Shown here: one piece after another, positions 32,229 to 41,390 of the stretch
Numbering within the stretch: the first letter of the stretch is position 1
Layout of the letters: each line of letters opens with the position of its first letter
DNA from: Caenorhabditis remanei
Lineage: Eukaryota; Nematoda; Chromadorea; Rhabditida; Rhabditidae
NCBI RefSeq assembly: GCF_010183535.1
Contig: NC_071328.1
Span: 16,430,001 to 16,494,000, forward strand
DNA length: 64,000 nt
Reading direction: 5' to 3'
Position numbers and translations under genes: made by a program
The notes under the pieces: model-generated
What the model was told of the DNA's origin: nothing
The model's input: only the letters and a program-made list of their open reading frames with translations
Database searches by the model: none

Positions 32229-35200
32229 ATGACAATGTTTGACATTATCCTTACCTGTTTCGGTCTTGGAGAGAAGAAAAAGAAAGAGGAAGATGAAATG
32301 GTATGATTAAAATTTCTAGGTTTTAGGGGGAAATTTTAGGTTTTTAACGTTAAAAACCCCTAAACCCCATTATTTATACCCCCAGAACCTGGAAAACCGG
32401 AGTTGCCAAGTCCCGGGCCGGGCCGGTAGCAAATTTTCAAGGCCCGGCTTCAAAAAATGATACCTTTTTTTCCCAATTTTTTTTTGAAAATTTTAAATTT
32501 TTCATAAAAAATGTGACTCTAATTCTGAATGATTTTCACCAAAGATATCAAACATTCAAAACAAGAATTCAAATGATTTGCCCAGCCCTGTTGACAACTA
32601 CCGTAAATACTGTATTATAACGGCACCCCATCAGAAATTATGAATATGATTATCTCGGTGTTTTTTTCTTGGTTTCGATTAGAAGCAGCGTGCTTAGTAA
32701 CTTCTTGATCAGAAAATTGAACGTCAAAAAAGGTTTTTCGTTTAATTTTAATGAGTTTCCGAAACCACGAAACTTCTCTGGGAGGCAGTTGAAAAATATA
32801 ACGGCATGCCGTTATAATACAGTATTTACGGTATGCTGAAAACCATAAAAATCTGCAATTTCAAGGAAAGTGACCGAATGGCGCAGTGAGGATATTCCCT
32901 GTGGTTCTGAGGGTTGGGGGTTCGAACCCTGCGCTGGTCAAAACTTTTTTTGCAACTTGATTTTAGGTTGTTTTCGATATCTCACGTTACGAAGAAAACG
33001 TAACTGTTGTCAAACCATTCAAAGTCATGGAACTGCCGCTTGTTGCTTTTCGAAATGTCGCCGATTTTTGGGATCCAATTGAGCAGTGAGTTTTTGGGTT
33101 GAAGGGGGGAGGGGGACACTTTTTGTAGTTGACACCTTTTTGAAAGCTCCGCCCACATTTGAAAAAGCTTAGAGAGCCTGCTACCTTTCAAGGCGTATAA
33201 CTCAAAAGTGGGCGGAGCTATCAAAAAGTTGTCAACTACAAAAATGTAGCACTGGATGTGATCTACAAAACCTGTTTGAATTAATTAAATTGGGGTAACA
33301 GTAGGAGACCGTAACGGACTCTTAAAGTTGAGCGAAAGTGTCAAATTTTGGTCATTGTAACAGTGTATTTACAATGACGGAATCTCAAAGAATCTCTGGA
33401 AAAATAACATTTTAAACGCCAACAGAATACCTTGTGCCGAAGGCGCACCAGCAGTGTTTTTATGTGTGCATTCTAGCGCCACAGGCACACCAGACTGGTA
33501 TTCTGACAATACGGTTTAAAGCGCCATAGGCGCCCCAGACTCAAAAGTGGTCGATTTTTTTAAAGCACACGATTTTCAAAACTGCTTGTTTTAAAAGTTA
33601 AAAAGTAAACTTTCAGGTATCAACTCTCCAAATTATCCAAAAAAAGCAAGGCCACAATGAAGTTAGCCATCAAAAAGCGTTCATCTCAACTCATTCTTGC
33701 ACCTCCCTTGAAGGTTAATTTCAACTATTCTGTCACTGGTTCATACCACTTCCACCAACCAGTCTACATTAATTACGGACTGGGAAACCATCCAAGGTTT
33801 TCACCTGGATTCCTTGATCGATGCTTCCAAACGGTCAATGATTTAAAAGATTTGTTCAATTCCGAGTTCAGGAGAATCCATTTTTTCCCGAATCACCTTA
33901 GTTGGGAGGACTTGTATCGAATCGTGAATTGGATAAATCGGGATGAGAGTCTTCCAAGTATCCCTGTGATGACTATGGCTACAATCAAGGATAATGGAAT
34001 GTTCTTCAAGATTCTTATGGAAAATCTAGAGAAAAACTTGCGAAATTTCACAATTTGGGGAATGGAACGAGGCCAGAAATCTCTGAAAATTCGCCATAAT
34101 TTCGAAATCGAAGAGCTATGTGTGAATGACACGTCGTCCCTCGACGTGGATGCGTTCACAAGTTTAAAATTCAATAGAGCGTACTTGCGTGGTGTTGACA
34201 TTCAAAGTGAAGAAATAAACGAAATATTGATGAGTTGGAAGATGGGAAGATTTGGAGAGAAAATGGAAAGTATAACTGTTGAAAAGAAGGGATTAATTGA
34301 CTTGAGAGTTTTGTTAATTGGATTGGAAGTAGAGTTGAGAGATCCAAGGATTACCAAAAGGAGTTGGCCGTGAGTTTTGCTTCATTTTTGTAGTTGACAA
34401 TTTTCAGATAGCTCCGCCCACTTTTGAAACGTGCGCCTTTAAATTTGCATGTAGCAGTTGAATACGTGATCTGGCGAGACTCCGGCTCAAAATTGTGCAA
34501 GAATTTTCCGGGAAATTTGCGGTAAAAATTTCCCGATAGCTTCCCGGGAAATTCCCGGAAAATTTCCCGGTTACTTCCCGGGAAATTACCGGGAAATTTT
34601 CGGTAAAAATTTCCCGGGAATTTCCCGGGAAATTTCCCGAAATTTATAGTTCCGGGAAGTAAACTTCCCGGGAAATTCCCGGGAAATTTCACTTATGTAC
34701 AAATCTAACAACCAGGGTTCGACCCCTACTAGTGGCAAAACTTTTTTGTTTTTTGTTTTTGACATTTTGGTACCAATCTGACAACCAGGGTTCGATTCCC
34801 ACTCGTGCCAAAACTTTTTTGTTTTTTGCTTTTGACTTTTTGGTAACAATCTGATCATCAGGGTTTGACCCCTCCGGTGTCAAACCTTTTTTTCATTTCA
34901 TTTCTTGCTTTTTGGTACCATTCTGAAACCATTTCAGAACAAAAAAACATTTTTAGATTACAAGTGCCTATTTTCAGAACAGTCCTTCTCCGAAAAAGCA
35001 ACTTTGGTCTTCAGATTTTTACCAAAAACCAAAAATGAAATGAAAAACAGTTTTGGCACGAGTGGGGATCGAACCCCGGTTGTCAGATTGGTACCCAAAG
35101 TAGTTCTCAGTAATTTCCCGAAAAAAATCCCGGATTTCCCGAACTTCCCGAAAATTTCCCGGGAAATTTTCGGGAAAATTTCCCGGTATTTCCCGGGAAG

Positions 35201-36363
35201 TTCGGGAGCTTCCCGGAACTTTACCGGGAAATTTTCGGTAAAAATTTCCCGGTAATTTCCCGGGAAATTTCCCGAAACAGCTTTTCCCGGGAAATGTTTC
35301 CCGGGAGACTCACACTGCTGACAATATGAGATTTTAGCGGATTTTAGCGTCGCAGGCATCCAATCTTTAAAGGCGAACATCACAAGTTACAGTGACCAAA
35401 ATTGTCAGTGAAATCATACATACAGTACTGGCCATAAAGAATGCGACATTTACATTTTTTAGTTGAAAATGGTCAACGAGTGTGACACGGCATTCCTGAT
35501 AGTCTCACAATATTGATTGTTTATGGACTATACAAATCACAAGTAGACGTTCATTTTTGTAGTTGACAACTTTTTTGTACGGGCACATCCTAAGAAGTTA
35601 CAGGCAGTCAATGTAAACAGCACAAAAATTTATCTTTTTACCTTGGCAACAATTGCGTGAAATTAATTTGACGCTTGAGATGTGCCCGTACAAAAAAGTT
35701 GTCAACTACAAAAATGAAGGTCTACTTGTGATCTGTATAGTCCATAAACAATAAATATTGTGAGACTATCAGGGAGGCCGTGATGTCGGGACTCGAGATC
35801 TTATAGAGTCTCCGGTGGTATCGGTACAAGATTGGTTCAGTGGTATTTGATTTTATTGAAGGAATATATCGAAATAATAAAAAAGGGTGAAGAAAGGGGA
35901 GACGAAATACACTCACAAAGTTGACAATTTTCAACTAATCTATGTATAAATTATTATTACGTAATCTTTTCTTAAAACTGCGCCCCACCGTGGGAGGCGA
36001 GACACCCACCATTATTTTCTCTTAGATCTTCACAAGGTTTTGTCATATTTTGCAATTTTGAAAAGCGCGAAAACCCTGCGTTTGTGGTGGCGGCGTATTT
36101 GCAATAAGAACAGATTTTACCTTGTATTTTCCAGTTTACCCGACGGGACCCCCGGCTGGTTGTATGGCGGGATTGATGTCAAGGGAGTTAACGAGAAGAC
36201 AGCTACAATCTGGTTGTATTCTTATCAAACGGCAAATGAAGACGATCCGATTCCAGAAGGAATGATTCAAGAATATGAAAGAAGTCAAGGGAATTTGAAT
36301 CAAATCGCTTGGGACGATGAGGATCCAATGAGAGATGCGATTATCACTATCACATTTGAATGA
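32229..36363 (+). CDS. F-box / FBA_2 protein D, anchor exon degraded, start codon shifted
   Basis: Four exons by homology: 32190-32300, 32967-33085, 33617-34369, 36135-36363. At the place of the paralogues' start codon the sequence is ACG (32190-32192, AACGGAGGAG instead of AATGGAGGAG). The first in-frame ATG is at 32229, giving about 390 residues. The shortened exon 1 (MTMFDIILTCFGLGEKKKKE) has at most a weak hydrophobic patch, so the anchor is probably lost. The F-box (PFKVMELPLVAFRNVADFWD) and FBA_2 region are open and in phase. Exon 2 uses a nearer acceptor (gattttag). Intron 1 carries two nested transposons and intron 3 has swollen to 1.77 kb. It may be a cytosolic F-box protein or a gene starting to decay. 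Confidence 0.72.
32398..32836. mobile_element. Nested insertion in intron 1 of gene D: GGGCC-rich element plus MITE
   Basis: Compared with gene C, extra sequence lies between CTGGAAAACC and CTGAAAACC, which may be its target duplication. It starts CGGAGTTGCCAAGTCCCGGG and continues CCGGGCCGG. A terminal GTTGTCAAC-like reverse end lies at about 32588-32600. The MITE at 32599-32833 is inserted near its right edge. Confidence 0.6.
32599..32833. mobile_element. MITE with TACCGTAAATACTGTATTAT ends, copy 3
   Basis: 235 bp, inverted ends as in copies 1 and 2, TA borders, same internal GATTAGAAGCAGCGTG segment. Nested in another insertion in intron 1 of gene D. Confidence 0.75.
32872..32939 (+). ncRNA. 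tRNA-like unit in intron 1 of F-box gene D
   Basis: 68 nt with A-box TGGCGCAGTGA and B-box GGTTCGAACCC. GACC and GGTC acceptor ends pair. A run of seven T follows five bases after the 3' end (CAAAACTTTTTTT). It stayed intact while the start codon of its host gene was lost and 440 bp were inserted just upstream. Confidence 0.58.
34500..35310. mobile_element. Compound fold-back insertion in intron 3 of gene D
   Basis: Outer arms (34500-34690 and 35105-35305) are arrays of TTCCCGGGAAATT-type units, themselves self-complementary. Inside the left arm are three tandem, roughly 75 bp repeats with AACCAGGGTTCGATTCCCAC, GTGCCAAAAC and a T run. One inverted copy is inside the right arm (35045-35098). 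The middle (34900-35045) is AT-rich. The whole block is absent from gene C, whose intron is otherwise homologous up to GGCTCAAAATTGTGC. Confidence 0.75.
35431..35945. mobile_element. Palindromic Tc1-end MITE, first copy (interrupted)
   Basis: The left end CAGTACTGGCCATAAAGAAT resembles Tc1-type termini. The arms contain TTGTACGGGCACATCCTAAG and its reverse around a centre with CAATGTAAACAGC. The right arm is broken after GGAGGCCGTGATGTCGGGAC by about 140 bp and resumes at AAAGTTGACAATTTTCAACT. It lies in intron 3 of gene D. Confidence 0.6.
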
Positions 36364-36589
36364 GTTAAAAAAAAAAGTTTCTGGGTCTATCACTTCATTC
36401 TAAATATATATTTTGCCCTTTTCTCTAGCCTAACTATGGAATGTTCCAGACGTAACTCGGCCTTTGTATTCTATAAAGTACTTCTCAACACGCTGATCCC
36501 TAATATGTAATCCAATTTTGCAAAACTTTTCACTGAACCGAGATATATGCATTTTAAGTCATTTCCAGTGCAAAAATTGCATTTTTCGT
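36364..36589. other. 3' flank of F-box gene D
   Basis: AT-rich 3' UTR and flank. The B/C-type 3' block (CTATGTGTTATTCCCCC) is missing, so the duplicated unit is truncated here. No gene is seen. Confidence 0.5.
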
Positions 36590-36911
36590 TTCATTTTTGT
36601 AGTTGAAAATTTTTTTGTACGGCCTCATTCTAAGAAGTTACGGCAGTCTATGTAAACAGCTCAAAAATTTATCTTTTTAGCACTGAAAAACTGCAAAAAT
36701 TTCGAAATTTTTTTTGACGCTTGATAACTTTTTAGGATATGCCCGTACAAAAAAGTTGTCAACTACAAAAATGAAGCTCTATCTGTGATCTATACACTCC
36801 ATAAACAATCAATATTGTGAGACTGTCAGGGAGGCCGTGCCAGTCTCTCAAAGTTGACCATTTTCAACTAAAAACTGCACGTTTCGCATTCTTTATGGGC
36901 AGTAATGTACT
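36590..36911. mobile_element. Palindromic Tc1-end MITE, second copy (left end truncated)
   Basis: Same core as the copy at 35431 (TTGTACGG..CTCATTCTAAGAAG, CAGTCTATGTAAACAGC, CCCGTACAAAAAAGTTGTCA) but with an intact right end CGCATTCTTTATGGGCAGTA and no left end. The two copies flank the last exon of gene D. Confidence 0.6.
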
Positions 36912-37590
36912 TATTTCAGTTTTGTTACTCACGTTATTTGTTTCTCCATCTCTTTTGTTGGTTCATCTTTTGTTGGTCCATGTTGCAACCGTGTCTGGAT
37001 TTGTTCGAGAGTTCAAAAAAGGATATTGACAGCACAAACAAAGCGATACAGCAAGAGCCAAAAAAAAGACGACTTCACGCTGAGGCAGTGAAAGGTGTAA
37101 CTAAATACTTTTATTCAACCCACCTGACCTCATCTTTCCGATTTCCCATGGAGATAAGTAAGAAGAACAATAAAACCACGGGCCTTCTCATTAATCCCTC
37201 GTTCACACCTGTCACCATCGCATTTTTTGTTTTGTTCGATCGATCTATTAGCTCAACACGCTTCATACAACCGCGCTCTACCGAAGCCGAAGAAAATTGT
37301 GTGCGAAATTGAGAGACTCGGAGAAAAAGACAGGTGGAGCGCAGTTGAATGAACTGTACCGAGCTAATAAAGATGTTGTAGTCTAGTGGAGCGCATTTTC
37401 ATTTCAGATGAAAGATTTTTTGTCTGTCTGTCTGTTCCTCCTCTGTCTGTCCGGATGTCCTGATGTCCGGGGGCTCATTCAAATTCATTCACTCCATTAA
37501 CAATATATTCAAATAAATGAATAAAAGTACAGCAGATGTTTTCACAGGATGGCATGAGTGGATGAAGAAAAATGATGGAGGTGTGTGTGT
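36912..37590. other. Intergenic, no supported gene
   Basis: A 135-codon plus-strand ORF (36905-37312) starts inside the MITE, has no recognisable domain and no clear splice partners, so it is not called. Motifs of the form GCGCTCTACCGAA and AGTGGAGCGCATTTTC begin at about 37272 and continue into the next feature. Confidence 0.5.
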
Positions 37591-37591
37591 G

Positions 37592-37977
37592 TGGAAAGTG
37601 CGCTCCACTGAACACTTTCAATTTTTCGGTGGAGCGCATTTTCCACAGGGTAAAGGATCACATAGATAACTTTTTGGGGGAATATGGAGGGAGTGATCAC
37701 AGAGAAATAAATAAATAAATAATTTTCTTTTGGAACGCTTATTAGAGGATAAGGGAAATAAATTATTGCTTAAATTGGTAGCAGCTTGCAACTGCGCTCT
37801 ACTGAACAAAACAGAAATGACTTTTTAACTTTTTTAAAAGTTCGGTAGAGCGCGGTTGCATTTTGGTCACTGTAAGTTACACTGACAAAATTTTTGTCAG
37901 TGTAACTTTTTGGTTTGCAAACGCGCTCCACTGAAGCTATTTTCAAAAATTAAAAGATTTCGGTAGAGCGCGATTGC
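37592..37977. repeat. Three hairpins built from the GGTAGAGCGC motif
   Basis: At 37592-37645 GTGCGCTCCACTGAA pairs with TTCGGTGGAGCGCA. At 37788-37860 GCAACTGCGCTCTACTGAAC pairs with GTTCGGTAGAGCGCGGTTGC. At 37917-37977 GCAAACGCGCTCCACTGAA pairs with TTTCGGTAGAGCGCGATTGC. Loops differ completely while arms are kept. Single copies of the motif are scattered elsewhere (4534, 7860, 31881, 47240). Confidence 0.75.
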
Positions 37978-38099
37978 TTTTTATAATAAAAGAAAGAAAT
38001 AAATATTTGAAGACGATATGTCAACTGAATGCTATCACTCTTGTGTGTATATTCATATACACCCAAGAGTGACCCTACTCTCAGTGATTATTGATTGAT

Positions 38100-39600
38100 T
38101 GGAGAAAAAGAAGCCCCGCCCACAATTGGGAAACTCCGCCCCCTTGCAACAACAAAAACACGCCCACTTTTAAAAAGAAAATACAGAGAAGCAACGTCCA
38201 GAGATGGTTAGGATAAGAAGAGAAAGGGGCGGAGCTTAAACACAATGACACTTTTCTGGCTCCGACCATAAATGAGGTACTGAAAAAGGGGCGGAGCTTA
38301 AAGAGACTCCGCCCAACGGTGATTAAACGAAGAGGACATATGAGTTCTGAAAAAAGGGCGGAGTTAGGCTCCGTCCCAAAAAAAATAAGCTAGACAAGAG
38401 GGAGAAGTGGGCGGAGCTTAAACACAATGACAATTTTCTGGCTCCGCCCACAATGAGGACCTTGAGAAGATGGGCGGAGTTAGGCTCCGCCCCAGAGATA
38501 AGCTAGACGAGAGAAAAGTGGGCGGAGCTTAAACACAATGACACTTTTCCGGCTCCGCCCATAAATGAGGTACGGTAGAGAAGGGCGGAGTTAAGCTCCG
38601 CCCACAAATGATTAAAAAATTGAGGACTGTAGAGTTCTGAACAGTGGGCGGAGCTTAGGTGACACCGATAAGAAATTCAGGCTCCGCCCACTATGAGGAC
38701 CTTGGGAAGATGGGCGGAGTTAGGCTCCGCCCTAGAGATAAGCTAGGCGAAAAAGAAAGTGGGCGGAGCTTAGACACAATGACACATTTCTGGCTCCGCC
38801 CATAAATGAGGACTTTGGTGAAGATGGGCGGAGTTAGGCTCCGCCCCGAAAAATAAGCTAGACGAGAGGAAAGTGGGCGGGGCTTCGGGAACGCCGATGA
38901 GAATTCAGGCTCCGCCCACAATGAGATACTTAAAAAGTGGGCGGAGTTAGGCTCCACCACAAAAATAAGCTAGACAAGAGGGGGAAGTGGGCTGGCTTAA
39001 ACACAATGACACATTTCTGGCTCCGCCCACATCTGAGGTACAGTAGGAAAAGTGGGCGGAGCATACTTAGGCTCCGCCCATAAAAGCGATGAGAGGTAGA
39101 TGAATGAGAAATACGAAGGGTAGACGAGAAGAAGAGACGATGAGAAGGAGTTTGGAAAAAAGTGGGCGGAGCTTAGAAGGCACCGAAGGAAGATTCAGGC
39201 TCCGCCCACAAATGAGGTAGGCCTATAACTGGAAGGTTTGAGAAAAATGTTGAGGAGTGGGCGTGGCTTCAAAGATTTCGGAAAGAAAAATGGGCGTGGT
39301 TTTTTTGGAGAAAGAGGCGGAGTTTCGAAAAAGTGGGCAGGGCTTGGTATAGGTTTACAGTGACATGGAAAAAGGGGCGGGACTTATAGTGACGATAATA
39401 AGAAAAAAAGTGGGCGGAGCTAAAAGAGACTCCGCCCATAAATAGAAAAACATGGGTGGTGAAAAGTGGGCGGAGCTTAAAGAGACTCCGCCCATAAATG
39501 CAATTAGTGGGGTAATTGAGAAGGTAAGATGATTCTGAAAGTGGGCGGAGTTTGAAAATAGGCTCCGCCCACAAATACTGGAGTAGATGGTAAATGAGTT
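38100..39600. repeat. 1.5 kb array of GTGGGCGGAGCTTA / GGCTCCGCCCA hairpin units
   Basis: Roughly 35-40 copies of GGGCGGAG or CTCCGCCC alternate in orientation. In the best part (about 38390-38935) the unit is about 110 bp: AAGTGGGCGGAGCTT, ACACAATGACAC, GGCTCCGCCCA, AATGAGG, GGGCGGAGTTAGGCTCCGCCC, AGATAAGCTAGACGAGAG. Each unit holds two hairpins. The array lies immediately 3' of the small acidic gene at 39617-41390 and continues as coding sequence in its last exon. Confidence 0.85.
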
Positions 39601-39616
39601 GACGCAATGGGGGGGA

Positions 39617-41390
39617 TTAAGTTGATTGAGGTGTTGCCGCGGAGCCGGAGGGGGCGGAGCTTATTTGAGCCGGTGGGGGCGGAGCTTGTTCGTCTGGTGG
39701 ATGCTCATTGACGGAGTCCGATGGTTGAGCCAACTCGAGAAGACGTTGGAGTGTAGTGGGCGGGGCTTCGTCATCGGTGGGCGGTCCATCTCGGACACGT
39801 CGATGTCTCTGAACAACACGCATCCGTTGGGACATAGAACGGAGCTCTGCATTTAGACAGTCGGCCGACGGAGCCAACTCCTCAAAGGGGCGTGGCCTGA
39901 AGTGGGCGGAGCCTATTGAGTCGAAGAGATCGGAGGGAGAGAATTCGAATGGATTGTGAGAGAGCTCATGATACGGATAGTCGTTGTGAGGATCACTGGC
40001 GATGAGATGGAGACGTTGTTGGATGGGCGTGTCCTGTTGTTCTGGATCCATGTCTTCTGTGTCGGTGTCATCAGAATCAGAGTCGGATTGTTCAGAATCG
40101 GAGGGAAGAGAACGTCTGAAAAAAGCAAAAGTTACATTGACCAATAGGACAAACAGATAAACAGACACACAGATAGAAATACACTGACCAAGATAGTTAC
40201 ACTGACAAAAAATGGGAATATTGAGATCGGTTGAGATCGCTGGGGTGCCTGCGGCGCGATCTTGAATTTTCAGAACAAAACAACAAGACAAGAGCCTCTT
40301 TCGTCTAAAAGCGACGATTCAAATATTTTGAGATCGGCTGAGATCGGCTGGGGCGCCTGCGGCGCGGGGTAAGAATTGGAGAGTTACACTGACAAAAAAG
40401 AGGTGAAAGATATCCGGACATAGAGACACACAGACAGACGGAAAATTGTGGTTTTCCAGCGATTTTATGACATTTTTGAGCCGAAAATTTCGAAAAATTG
40501 AGATATTTGAGCAACTTTATCTCAAAAATTGTGAAAAATAAAGTTTTTCGGACACCCGGATCGACAGCTAGATGAAAAAAACCCTGGTTTTAGAGCATTT
40601 TAATGTCATAAAGTAGACATTCGGATATCCGGACACACAGATGACGAAAGAAAGCAAAAGGTAACAAAAGGTACACTGACCAAACAGACTTTTACACTGA
40701 CCAAGATAGTTACACTGACAAAAAGAAAACAGAGACATCCGGAGACACAGACACACAGCCAGACGGAAAATTGTGGTTTTCCAGCGATTTTATGACATTT
40801 TTAAGCCGAAAATTTCGAAAAATTGAGATTTCTAACATCTGGACATACAGAACGACACTCTGCATTTTTGAGCAATTTTATTTCAAAAGTCGTAAAAATA
40901 TAGATTTTCGAACATTTGGATCGACAGAAAAATGAAAAAGAACGCTGGTTTTAGAGCATTTTAATGTCATGAAATGGACATCCGGATATCCGGACACACG
41001 GACAGACATAAATTGGTCTAGCAGGCTCAAAAACGGCTGACAGACTGGCAGCGTTTCGAATTTGTTAAAAATGCAGACATCTGGATGAACAGAGGTACAG
41101 ACCAGAGAAAAATCAGTTGGGACATTTGGACGAACAGACACACCAAAGCTGTGCGGCAGAGTTGCGCGGAATTCCGACTTCCGACTTCCGTTTTAGAAAA
41201 AATCACTTCCACGCAACTCTGCTGTGCGGAATTCCTCTTCCTTCAATTTCCGACCTCCGTTTCCCAAAATTTAACTTCCGTTTAGCTCTGAGACACACCG
41301 ACAGACAACTAGACTACAAACTACAAACGGAGACATTCGGACATTCAGACACACACACACATACCTCCTCCGTCTGATATAAGTGGTCAT
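39617..41390 (-). CDS. Small acidic, Pro/Ser-rich protein of unknown function, 174 aa
   Basis: Two exons: 41365-41390 (ATG, donor GTATGT) and 39617-40115 (acceptor ttttttcag). Exon 1 encodes only MTTYIRRR plus two bases; its AG joins the A of exon 2 to make Arg, in frame with RSLPSDSEQSDSDSDDTDTE. The protein is basic at the extreme N-terminus, then strongly acidic (Ser/Asp/Glu), has a middle PHNDYPYHELSHNPFEFSP segment and ends in a Pro-rich tail (HPPDEQAPPPPAQISSAPSG). No known domain is recognised. The basic-then-acidic pattern hints at a nuclear or disordered regulator, but this is inference. The 1.25 kb intron is repeat-derived. The short first exon is the least certain part. Confidence 0.65.
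40424..41000. repeat. Tandem duplication inside the intron of the 174 aa gene
   Basis: Two units of about 260-310 bp (starting near 40424 and 40738) share CAGACGGAAAATTGTGGTTT, TTTTCCAGCGATTTTATGAC, GGTTTTAGAGCATTTTAATG and GGATATCCGGACACAC. Both units also contain ATCCGGACATAGAGACACAC-like stretches. They are noncoding. Confidence 0.7.
41157..41221. mobile_element. 65 bp hAT-like MITE with perfect 8 bp target duplication
   Basis: CAGAGTTGCGCGGAATTCC at the left mirrors CCACGCAACTCTG at the right. CTGTGCGG flanks it exactly on both sides (41149-41156 and 41222-41229). Internally it holds CGACTTCCGACTTCCG, the same repeat as the larger element at 25816. It is a minimal copy that defines the ends and target-site length of the family. 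Confidence 0.8.

Noticed and set aside
34958..35383. 141-codon minus-strand ORF rich in Pro-Gly-Lys
   Set aside because: It is translation of the CCCGGGAAATT simple repeat array.
36905..37312. 135-codon plus-strand ORF with a hydrophobic start
   Set aside because: It begins inside a MITE end, has no domain, and no good splice signals connect it to other exons.
38081..39607. CRISPR-like regularity of the GGGCGGAG array
   Set aside because: Units are imperfect, contain inverted pairs, and lie in a eukaryotic genome; spacers are not unique fixed-length sequences.
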